Assembly: GCF_030123325.1 (NCBI RefSeq)
Contig: NZ_CP126106.1
Location: 5,112,001 to 5,176,000 of the forward strand
Source: Peribacillus simplex
GTDB taxonomy: Bacteria > Bacillota > Bacilli > Bacillales > DSM-1321
Length of the DNA: 64,000 bases
Reading direction: 5' to 3'
Shown: piece after piece, positions 15,396-23,027 of the stretch
How positions within the stretch are numbered: position 1 is the first letter of the stretch
How the letters are laid out: each line of letters starts with the position of its first letter
Notes under the pieces: model-generated
The model's input: only the letters and a program-made list of their open reading frames with translations
What the model was told of the DNA's origin: nothing
The model's database searches: none
Translations under genes and position numbers: made by a program

Positions 15396-16760
15396 CTAAT
15401 GGTTAAATATAGTCGGATCACCGGCACGCTTCGTTAATTTTCCATTCTCCATAATCCCCATCTTCTCCAGCCAGGCTTCATATAATGGCGCGGGCCGCTT
15501 ATCCATCGTTTGCCTCAAAGTCGCTATATCGTGGTAACTCAAAGACTGGTAGTTTAACATGCAGTCATCCCCCATCGGAGTTGCGATGATGAAATTCACG
15601 CCAGCCGCCGTTAAAAGTACACCCAAGTCCTCGATATCATTTTGATCCGCCTTCATATGATTCGTATAGCAAATATCCACACCCATCGGCAGTCCATGCA
15701 TTTTTCCCATGAAATGATCTTCTAACCCGGCGCGGATGACCTGCTTGCTGTTATATAGATATTCAGGTCCGATGAATCCGACGACCGTATTGACAATGTA
15801 CGGATCAAAATAGCGGGCAAATCCATAGTTCCTGGCCTCAAGCGTCACCTGATCGATTCCGAAATGCGCTTCAGCCGATAACTCGGACCCTTGCCCCGTT
15901 TCAAAATAAAGATGCTGCGGGCCTGTGCCGGTCCCATAGGCCTTCGCGACCTCATTAGCTTCTTCGAGCATTTGTACGTTAATTCCAAAAGAACGATTGG
16001 CCGTTTCCGTTCCGGCGATGCTTTGAAAAATCATATTGGCAGGCGCCCCCTGCTGTACGGCCTTGATTTGCGTGGTCACATGCGCAAGCACACAATTTTG
16101 GGTTGGGATGTTCCACTTCTGGATGACATCCTGTGTCGCATGAAGCAGCCGCTTTACGCTTTCAACCGAATCATCGACAGGGTTGATTCCAATGAGTGCA
16201 TCCCCGACTCCATAGGAGAGGCCTTCTTTTAAAGAAGCCAGCATGCCATCCACATTGTCGGTCGGGTGGTTAGGCTGAAGGCGCGAAGCAAGCGTTCCTT
16301 TGTATCCGATCGTGCTATTATTCTTGGTGAGCACTTCGATTTTATTGGCTGCATGGATTAGGTCGAGGTTCGACATTAACTTGGCTGCCGCAGCAATCAT
16401 TTCACTATTCAATCCCCTACTTAATCGCTTTAAATCCTCGCCGGTCGTTTCGTCACTCAAAATATATTCACGCAGCTCGGCAACGCTCCAGTTCTTCACG
16501 GATTGATAGATGGTTCCATTGATGAGACCATCTATGATCCGCGACACCTCATCCTCTTCCGGGGAGAGCATGGGATAGTTCCTGATGTCCGCCAAAGTCA
16601 ATTCGCTAAGCACCGCTTTCGCCGCAATCCGTTCTTGGACCGAATCTGCTGCAATTCCCGCAAGCCTATCTCCTGATTTCTCTTCATTCGCTTTGGCCAT
16701 GACTTCTTTCAACGATTTGAATTGATGGATTTCCCCAAAGTATTGAGTGGATAATTTCAT
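15396..16760 (-). CDS. eutB: Ethanolamine ammonia-lyase large subunit
   Basis: This 454-residue protein is the normal length for EutB, the catalytic subunit. It begins MKLSTQYFGEIHQFKSLKEVMAKANEEKSGD and carries the conserved GTLASRLQPNHPTD, DALIGINPV, FETGQGSELSAEAHFG and YNSKQVIRAGLEDHFMGK blocks of the substrate and cofactor pockets. It appears intact. It sits between eutA and eutC in the same direction with short gaps. Because EutA reactivates this enzyme after cobalamin damage, the stop in eutA may limit its working life. No carboxysome-like targeting extension is obvious, consistent with the lack of shell genes here. Confidence 0.95.
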   Translation of the reverse strand: MKLSTQYFGEIHQFKSLKEVMAKANEEKSGDRLAGIAADSVQERIAAKAVLSELTLADIRNYPMLSPEEDEVSRIIDGLINGTIYQSVKNWSVAELREYILSDETTGEDLKRLSRGLNSEMIAAAAKLMSNLDLIHAANKIEVLTKNNSTIGYKGTLASRLQPNHPTDNVDGMLASLKEGLSYGVGDALIGINPVDDSVESVKRLLHATQDVIQKWNIPTQNCVLAHVTTQIKAVQQGAPANMIFQSIAGTETANRSFGINVQMLEEANEVAKAYGTGTGPQHLYFETGQGSELSAEAHFGIDQVTLEARNYGFARYFDPYIVNTVVGFIGPEYLYNSKQVIRAGLEDHFMGKMHGLPMGVDICYTNHMKADQNDIEDLGVLLTAAGVNFIIATPMGDDCMLNYQSLSYHDIATLRQTMDKRPAPLYEAWLEKMGIMENGKLTKRAGDPTIFNH

Positions 16761-16778
16761 CGTATAATCCTCCTTTTC

Positions 16779-18185
16779 CTACCTGTGAAAGGTTAGCGTT
16801 TTTACTACAACCGGAACGACCCCTGTCCGCAGCAGCCTTCCTATATCTAAATAATCACCATGTTCCACTTCTGTCTGATCAATGCAGATGACCGGCAGAT
16901 CCGGTTGGTTCGCTAGAATGGTTTGACCAAGTGCTTTCCCATAATCACTATCCATGACAATGATCAGAGGCTGCTGCCGATTCGTTTTTTGCATCAAGGC
17001 CTCGGTAAAAGCGACTGCGAGCTGGTGAATGTCCCGAAATGATTGATAAGGTAAATTCGTTAAATAAAAGGCAAAATTCAGGCCCTCCTGCAAGGGATCG
17101 TATATCGTGATCGCATCCTGAACAGCTTGTGCCATTCTCGCGGTTACATCATCTATCCCGTCATGAAAATCGACCCGATAGACCGGGATATTGCGAACGG
17201 GCAGATGAGAATCATTCACCTCGATGGTCGCACCGCTTATTTCAGTCGTATGTGCGCCTGCTCCAAGGACAGTCGCCCGAACCGTTTCAACGGGCTGTTC
17301 CCACTCCCATGCAGCCAATTCTTCATTTTCCTTAATAGAGGCGGCAAGCATCATGCCGATATCCCGGAAGCTTTTGTCCTCCCGTTCTTGATGATAGATG
17401 CAATCACTGACACCTCCCGAGAACATCAGCACATCGATTTGCCCTGTCCATGATGGCTCCTTCCCAATTAATAGAAGTTCATCTTCTTTTGTGAATGAAC
17501 CAGCCAAAAACCTCGAAAGCACCTTCGCCATGTCATTTGTGATGATTGACCCATCACCATTCAAAGGAGAGTGCCCCTTTGATTTCAGCCATTTCCCTAT
17601 TGAAGGGGCAACCTTCACCTTCTCTCCCTCCCACTACACCAAACGGCCTCCTATATGCAGTGTGCAAGTTCCGCAAAGCATGCCGGAACGGTATACGGCA
17701 ATATTCGCCGTTCCCCCGCCAATGTCTATGTTCGCTACAGTCTTTTTTGTCTTTATGGAATGTTGATGGGCACCCGACCCCTTGGCGGCAATGATTCCCT
17801 CCAAGTCCGGACCGGCTGCCGCTACAAGGAATTCCCCCGCCGCTTTAGATAACCGGTAAACCATTTCTTCTGCATTTTGTTTCGTTGCCGTTTCCCCCGT
17901 AATGATGACAGCCCCTGTTTGTATGTTATCGATCGTGATCCCGGCCTGATGGTATTCACTTTCCACCATTCTTTGAACAGCAGGTATATCAATTACCGTA
18001 TCGGATAAAAGCGGGGTCCTGAAAATGGGACTTCGATACAGAATTTTCTTAGCGGTAATTTCGATTTTTGGCACCTGTCCGCCACCCGCCACATTCCTAA
18101 GCGAAAGCTCGCTGATGACAAGTTTTGTCGTACTGGTGCCAATATCAATTCCTGCACTGATGATTCGTTCCACCTGTTCATTCAT
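16779..18185 (-). pseudogene. eutA: EutA reactivating factor, interrupted by one in-frame TAG
   Basis: The full frame from ATG 18185 to 16779 would give about 468 residues, the normal EutA length, but a single TAG at 17634-17636 splits it. Text on both sides lies in the same frame: CTLHIGGRLV, stop, WEGEKVKVAPSIGKWL. No bases need to be added or removed, so a point change of CAG or a similar codon is the simplest cause. N-terminal AGIDIGTSTTKL and NIDIGGGTANIAVY are the ATPase phosphate loops of this Hsp70/actin-like chaperone, which swaps damaged cobalamin out of EutBC. A weak GTG at 17618 could restart the C-terminal part. Without readthrough or reassembly the reactivase should be inactive. 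A sequencing error cannot be excluded. Confidence 0.85.
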
Positions 18186-18203
18186 TAAAATCACACCCCA
18201 GTT

Positions 18204-19475
18204 TTACACCACTTGGATTTCATTGCCGTTTTCTTCTGCGTTTTTCGTTTTATATTCATTTACGCCGATAACTCCTGCTTCACGATCCTTTTCCTCCAAT
18301 TCCAAAGCTTTCGGAACGGACAGCCAGTAAGCAAGACCGATTCCAATCGCTCCGGCAGATAGCTTGCCGACAATGATCGGCAATATCAAGGAGGGCTGAA
18401 AGTTGGCTGTGAATGATAAATGATCCCCTAATAGGAAGGCCGCACACACGGCGAAGGAAATGTTAATGACCTTATCTTTCGGCGGCATATCTTTAACAAG
18501 TTTGAACATCGCCAATATATTGGCTACCGTGGCTAATATCCCTGCACTCCCCGCTTTGCTCAGCCCGATTTTGCTACCCATCGCTTCAAGCGGCTTGCCT
18601 GCGTATTTTTGAATGAGGTAAATCATTGGAAAGGCACCTGCCAGCATTATCCCGATATACCCCGCCGTTTCCAGGGCACGGAACTGGTCTGCCTTATCGG
18701 CCATGATCGGATGGAACCCCCAAGCACCAAATACATTGGAAAACAGCCCGGTGAAAATTTCCACGATCGAAAACACGAGTACGAGTTTGATTGCAGCATC
18801 CAATATTTTTCCAAACCACATGAAACCTTTGATCATCAAATCAGGCAGGAAATAAAGACCTAACGCGAGCAAGACCACAAAAATAAGAAGCGGGGAAAGA
18901 TTCAGGGCAATTTTCAAATAGCTCAACGCGAATTCATATGTAGAATCCGCATTCGTGGAAATCACTTCACGGATTTTCGAATTCGTTGCCACCACCAGCA
19001 CGCTTGAGATAAAAGCGCCAATCGGAATCGTCAGGATTCCTGACATGACACCAAGTGCCATGTATTTATGATCACGCTTCTCCAGCATCGCAAGCCCCAT
19101 TGGAATCGAGAATACAATCGTTGCACCAGACATGAATCCGACAATCATCGCCATGATCCAGCCTTCATATGATTCCTGCAGCTCGGCCGCCAATTGGTAG
19201 CCCCCCATATCCGTTGCCAAAATCGTTGTTGCGGCGAGGGCGGGATCTGCACCGATCGCAGCGAAAATCGGGCCGCATACTGCATCGATGAACCATGATA
19301 AATAAGGGATCGATGCCATGATTCCAGCTGCCGGGATAAATATATGGCCAACGGTATGCAAACCTTCCATGAACTGTTTGCCCAAGCCTTGCTCACTGTC
19401 TTTAATCGATGCAATAGCACCGACAACGGCACACACCATAATGATATAAATTACGAATTTACCAACCATCTCCAT
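18204..19475 (-). CDS. eutH: Ethanolamine permease
   Basis: This 423-residue polytopic protein has about ten or eleven hydrophobic segments. EutH signatures include IPAAGIMASIPYLS, TTILATDMGGYQLA and FLLGDHLSFTANFQP. It takes up ethanolamine. It is the first gene after the regulatory pair and is preceded by a leader with an EutV-type double hairpin, so its expression and that of the genes behind it probably depend on antitermination. The stop is about 18 bases before the eutA start. The C-terminal tail after the last helix is hydrophilic and slightly extended. Confidence 0.93.
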   Translation of the reverse strand: MEMVGKFVIYIIMVCAVVGAIASIKDSEQGLGKQFMEGLHTVGHIFIPAAGIMASIPYLSWFIDAVCGPIFAAIGADPALAATTILATDMGGYQLAAELQESYEGWIMAMIVGFMSGATIVFSIPMGLAMLEKRDHKYMALGVMSGILTIPIGAFISSVLVVATNSKIREVISTNADSTYEFALSYLKIALNLSPLLIFVVLLALGLYFLPDLMIKGFMWFGKILDAAIKLVLVFSIVEIFTGLFSNVFGAWGFHPIMADKADQFRALETAGYIGIMLAGAFPMIYLIQKYAGKPLEAMGSKIGLSKAGSAGILATVANILAMFKLVKDMPPKDKVINISFAVCAAFLLGDHLSFTANFQPSLILPIIVGKLSAGAIGIGLAYWLSVPKALELEEKDREAGVIGVNEYKTKNAEENGNEIQVV

Positions 19476-19595
19476 ACATATTCCCCCTGAATTCCGATTT
19501 GATTTGGCCTATCGTCTTTAAAAAAAGGGTATAAAAAAAGACGCCTCTTATAGTCCAAACTAGGTTGCTCGGCAGAAATGCCTGCCTATAACCAA
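19476..19595 (-). promoter_or_regulatory. Leader between eutV and eutH
   Basis: Past the double hexaloop site, the RNA can fold CCAAATTGGTT against AACCTAGTTTGG, an 11-pair stem with a bulge that would compete with the second hexaloop. A run of seven T residues lies about 15 bases after it (GAGGCGTCTTTTTTT). A smaller GGCAG...CTGCC stem sits inside. This resembles the terminator half of an antitermination leader, though the T run is not directly beside the long stem. Confidence 0.45.
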
Positions 19596-19621
19596 TTTGG
19601 TCCATCAAAGCGCCATTGCTT
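19596..19621 (-). promoter_or_regulatory. EutV (ANTAR) double-hexaloop RNA site
   Basis: On the minus strand AAGC-AATGGC-GCTT is followed at once by TTTG-ATGGAC-CAAA, sharing two bases. Both loops have six bases with A at position 1 and G at position 4, the published rule for ANTAR-protein targets such as EutV sites. The first hairpin overlaps the eutV stop codon. The second overlaps a possible terminator arm, as expected if EutV binding blocks termination before eutH. Confidence 0.7.
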
Positions 19622-20214
19622 CATCTATTTACTTGTTTTTGATCATTTGCAATGATTCGACGTGCCACCGTCTCCATGGAAAGCTGCTTATCCATACTTA
19701 GCCTTCTCAGCTTATTATAAGCAATTTCTTCTGTTACATTCTTCCTTTTCATGATAATTCCTTTTGCCTTTTCAATGACTTTACGATTTGTGAGCGTTTC
19801 ATCCAATTGAGCATTTCGTTCCTGATGCTTCTTTGTATTGGCTGCTTGCTGCAAAGCTATCTCCACTGCCGGAATCAAATTCGCCTCCGTAATTGGCTTT
19901 ACAAGATATCCGACGATATTCGCGCGCTTCGCCTCGTCGATATATTCACGCTGGCTGAATGCAGTTAAAAGCAGGACTGGAATCTGAAAGGTATTGGATA
20001 TCACATCGCTAGCCTTAAGCCCATTCATTTTTGGCATTTTGATATCCATCAAAACGAGATCTGGCTGTAGTGCATGTGCCAATTCAATCGCCTTCTCGCC
20101 ATTACGGGCATGTCCTACAACATCGAAGCCTGCATCCTTGAGCATGATCGTTATATCAAGCAGAACAATCGATTCATCCTCCACGACCAAAATCCTCTTG
20201 ACCACTTCTCCCAC
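19621..20214 (-). CDS. eutV: EutV response regulator with ANTAR RNA-binding domain
   Basis: This 197-residue protein has an N-terminal receiver domain (ILVVEDESIV, phospho-acceptor aspartate in LVLMDIKMP near residue 56, lysine in LVKPI) and a C-terminal three-helix ANTAR domain (RKVIEKAKGIIMKRKNVTEEIAYNKLRRLSM). EutV is phosphorylated by EutW in the presence of ethanolamine and then binds paired hexaloop hairpins to stop transcription termination. Its GTG start directly abuts the eutW stop, so the two are translationally coupled. The target RNA lies directly after its own stop codon. Confidence 0.93.
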   Translation of the reverse strand: MGEVVKRILVVEDESIVLLDITIMLKDAGFDVVGHARNGEKAIELAHALQPDLVLMDIKMPKMNGLKASDVISNTFQIPVLLLTAFSQREYIDEAKRANIVGYLVKPITEANLIPAVEIALQQAANTKKHQERNAQLDETLTNRKVIEKAKGIIMKRKNVTEEIAYNKLRRLSMDKQLSMETVARRIIANDQKQVNR

Positions 20215-21591
20215 CTACCTCTTGTATGGAAATCTTACAGAAGCCAGGGTACCTTCTTTAATGCGATGAATCGAAAACTCCCCATCCAAATCATTTTCCA
20301 CCGTCATGCGGATGATATCCAGCCCTAAAGTTGGTTTCACTGCAGGTGAATATCCGATGCCATCATCTTTTACTTGAATCTCCAATTCGGGACCATCCTT
20401 TTGAAAGCATACGGTAATCTTCCCTTCCATCCCTTCCTTGAATGCATGTTTCACACAATTATGAATGAGCTCATTCACAACCAGAGCGACAGAAATGCCA
20501 ATGTCGGAATCAATGGAATGAAGCTCGCCACCACTATATTCAATGCTCAGTCTTTGACGGGCATGACCCTCCGTATGAACGATCATATCGCCAATTTTCC
20601 TAATAAGCTCAAGCAGGTCCACATGATCGACCTGACTGCTTGCCAGAATGATTTCATAAACCGACGATATGCTTAACACCCGATTCAAACTGACCAATAA
20701 ATGGGGCTTGCTTTCTTCAGGGGCTCCTATCCGCATTTGCAGCCGAAGTAAACTGGCGACTGTCTGCAAATTGTTCTTCACCCTATGATGAATTTCACGA
20801 ATGGCCACCGACTTGCTAATCAGCTCTCTCTCTTTATCCCGCAGTTCCGTCAGGTCCCGGATGATGATGAACGTTTCATCGGAATTCTTGTTGCCCAAAT
20901 GGAATTTCTTTATTTGGAAAATCTTTTTACCAATGTTCATTTCCTTCATCAAAATGTCCTCTTTTGAAGCTAGAACATCGGCTAAGCCAGGAAAATAATC
21001 GAAAATGGATTCACCTAGAACACAGTCCGTCATACATATATCCGATACTAGATTAATGGCAGCAGGATTCGTATAGACAAGTCGGTTTTGGTTATTAATC
21101 AGGAAAATGGACTCCTCGATAAATTCAGGAACTAAGGAATTTTGTTGATCTTGCCTATCAAACTGTTTAGAAGTTTCAAGTTCTTCATGGATCACCTTTT
21201 CCATGATCAAAACGGCGATGACACGATTGCATCCCCCCCTGATTGGAACGACACTTTGCTGGACCATTGCTCCCTCTTGAGTCAATGCCCGATTCACGAA
21301 CATATCCTTTCCGGTGCGCAATACATAAAATACTGCCGGTTCAAAAGCCTCATAGGCAAATTTCCCGACAACCGGATGATCATAAACCGATTTCACGGAA
21401 TGTCCGCATGCCTCTGCGACGACAATGGCATGCTTCCCTTCAAGCACAGGACAATCGATAAATATATTCGCTTTATTCAAGTTGGCTATCAACGATAAAT
21501 TCGTTGATAGGTTTTCAAGAATCTGAATATCCTTGTCCAGTAAATGAGTATGCATCTCACATAATTCTCGGACAGTCATTGTCCGTTCCAT
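20215..21591 (-). CDS. eutW: EutW ethanolamine sensor histidine kinase
   Basis: About 458 residues from ATG 21591 (TGGAG eight bases upstream). No membrane segment is present, so it is cytosolic. The N-terminal third is the sensor region of the H_kinase_N type. A PAS-like domain follows (ESIFLINNQNRLVYTNPAA). The HisKA_2 H-box is REIHHRVKNNLQTVASLLRLQ with the phospho-histidine, and an ATPase domain follows with NELIHNCVKHAF and a DDGIGYSP G box. It phosphorylates EutV. A TTG six bases upstream of the ATG is less likely as the start. It is the first gene of the operon, behind a consensus SigA promoter, so the regulatory pair is probably made constitutively. Confidence 0.92.
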   Translation of the reverse strand: MERTMTVRELCEMHTHLLDKDIQILENLSTNLSLIANLNKANIFIDCPVLEGKHAIVVAEACGHSVKSVYDHPVVGKFAYEAFEPAVFYVLRTGKDMFVNRALTQEGAMVQQSVVPIRGGCNRVIAVLIMEKVIHEELETSKQFDRQDQQNSLVPEFIEESIFLINNQNRLVYTNPAAINLVSDICMTDCVLGESIFDYFPGLADVLASKEDILMKEMNIGKKIFQIKKFHLGNKNSDETFIIIRDLTELRDKERELISKSVAIREIHHRVKNNLQTVASLLRLQMRIGAPEESKPHLLVSLNRVLSISSVYEIILASSQVDHVDLLELIRKIGDMIVHTEGHARQRLSIEYSGGELHSIDSDIGISVALVVNELIHNCVKHAFKEGMEGKITVCFQKDGPELEIQVKDDGIGYSPAVKPTLGLDIIRMTVENDLDGEFSIHRIKEGTLASVRFPYKR

Positions 21592-21637
21592 AGGCAAAAC
21601 TCCAATAAATGTTTATTCATGGATATTATTATTGATT

Positions 21638-21666
21638 ATTATAGATACCGCCCTTATTTTTGTCAA
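21638..21666 (-). promoter_or_regulatory. Consensus SigA promoter of the eut operon
   Basis: On the minus strand TTGACA (21661-21666) and TATAAT (21638-21643) are separated by exactly 17 bases, a perfect consensus. The predicted start lies about 40 bases before eutW. The rest of 21667-21945 shows no gene. Confidence 0.88.
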
Positions 21667-21945
21667 TATTCAAAATATTCTAATGTAATGTATTCTAACA
21701 TTAGTTGGAGATATGTAAAGGGTTATTTTCCAAACGTAAAAAGACCGAATTTCCCCGAAATGGCCGTATGATGGATACATCATACTTCGTCAATCAAAGT
21801 CTTCCTTTTTTATAGTTGGTGCCCATACTTATCATGATATTTCTATATTACACCCTTTACAAGGTAGTCAGATTTCTTGCATTACTCATGAATTCCACCT
21901 CTTCTGGTTATAGTAAAGAAGAAAATATCGGAGGAGGTACATTCC

Positions 21946-22065
21946 ATGAAAAGTTCAAAGGAATTTGTTGAAAGCATTCAAGAGCAGCAGAAAAAGGAAG
22001 AAGGTAATTTCCGCCGTCAAGGTAATGGGAATCCCGCTCAGAAATTACCGAATAAAAAGCATTAA
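21946..22065 (+). CDS. DUF4023-type small protein
   Basis: A 39-residue protein with a perfect GGAGGAGG site seven bases before ATG. The sequence MKSSKEFVESIQEQQKKEEG followed by a GNGNPAQKLPNKKH end is the compact, lysine/glutamine-rich pattern of the DUF4023 family common in Bacillus. No function is known. A terminator follows, so it is transcribed alone. Confidence 0.8.
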   Translation: MKSSKEFVESIQEQQKKEEGNFRRQGNGNPAQKLPNKKH

Positions 22066-22085
22066 TGAGGCCCATCCTCAAAAAA

Positions 22086-22120
22086 TCCCAGCCTTAACAA
22101 AGGGCTGGGATTCTTTTCAC
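22086..22120. terminator. Bidirectional terminator
   Basis: AATCCCAGCC / GGCTGGGATT with a nine-base loop lies between convergent genes. A-rich and T-rich flanks on the two sides let it serve both. Confidence 0.88.
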
Positions 22121-22824
22121 TCCGATGCACTTTTTTTCTTCTTCATCTCTTCGATTTCTTTTGAAAATGTGTCCTCTATCTCTTTTTTATTTCCATATAA
22201 AAAGAGGTTATCCCCTAATTTGATTTTATACTCATATAACTCTTTCCTGATTTTCACTTCCCCGCTTTCAATAAATAAAATATTAATGTCCGCTCCCTGT
22301 GATATGACATCAAAGGCTTTGACATCTATGAATTCAGAGTCCTCATAAATATCGATTTCCATGACCACGTCTTCATCTTCTAAAAAGAGGACTTCCTCTA
22401 TCGGATGTTCCCATAATTCATAATGATTGTACATTTCACTTTTCATCTTATTCGATAATCTATTATTCAAGAATGGAGCTTTCACTAATACGACCAGTAC
22501 TAACAGTATCCCTATAATGATGCTTAACTCCATCAAGCGCAGATCATCCGTAAGCAATGTACTGATCGATGAAATGATGACAGCAAGTGAGAAAGCACCA
22601 AATAAAATTAAAAACATGCTTATTTTCCTTCGAACGGGATGATCGATGATGGATTTTGACTCGTCAGTTGTAAAACCAGTACCCGTCAGCATGGAGATAA
22701 CCTGAAATCTGGCCACTGTGCTTTTTAATCCAGTCAATTTCATCAAGGTAACCGATATTTCAATAACAAGAACAATGATTAAAAAATAAAGCAGCATAAA
22801 AAGTAAATTCATCAAAATGATCAC
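22117..22824 (-). CDS. Membrane protein with C-terminal TrkA-C domain
   Basis: About 235 residues: two to four N-terminal hydrophobic segments (roughly 5-25, 68-88 and 93-113), then a soluble C-terminal part that looks like a TrkA-C / RCK_C ligand-binding domain (VKAFDVISQGADINILFIESGEVKI...LGDNLFLYGNK). Such domains bind nucleotides such as cyclic di-AMP and regulate ion transport in other proteins. The segment VISMLTGTGFTTDES resembles the pore-region text of Trk/Ktr potassium transporters, which suggests a shortened relative, but I would not call it a transporter. The start is uncertain: GTG 22824, TTG 22815 and ATG 22812 all lie within a few bases of the GAGGAA site. Confidence 0.65.
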   Translation of the reverse strand: MIILMNLLFMLLYFLIIVLVIEISVTLMKLTGLKSTVARFQVISMLTGTGFTTDESKSIIDHPVRRKISMFLILFGAFSLAVIISSISTLLTDDLRLMELSIIIGILLVLVVLVKAPFLNNRLSNKMKSEMYNHYELWEHPIEEVLFLEDEDVVMEIDIYEDSEFIDVKAFDVISQGADINILFIESGEVKIRKELYEYKIKLGDNLFLYGNKKEIEDTFSKEIEEMKKKKSASE

Positions 22825-22930
22825 TTCCTCATCTATGGTTTACCCTAATCCCGCCAAAAGAATCGCATTTGCTTTTTTCAAGTTTCCATCAATATATTCA
22901 CTTACTGCAAATAACTGCCATTAACAAAAA

Positions 22931-22970
22931 AAAACGCAGTAAGATCCATTGAATCCTATTGCGTTTTTCA
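22931..22970 (-). terminator. Terminator of the yojN-yojO pair
   Basis: AACGCA(G)TA..GAT / ATC..TA(T)TGCGTT forms an imperfect stem between A- and T-rich ends, just beyond the yojO stop. Confidence 0.65.
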
Positions 22971-23027
22971 CTTATTCCAATCAAATGCATTTGCCCGTTT
23001 TGAATGACGAGTGGGGGAACTTTTTTC

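Noticed and set aside
17634..17636. Pyrrolysine or programmed readthrough at the eutA TAG
   Set aside because: No pyl genes or stimulatory structure are seen and the family does not use UAG. A point mutation is simpler.
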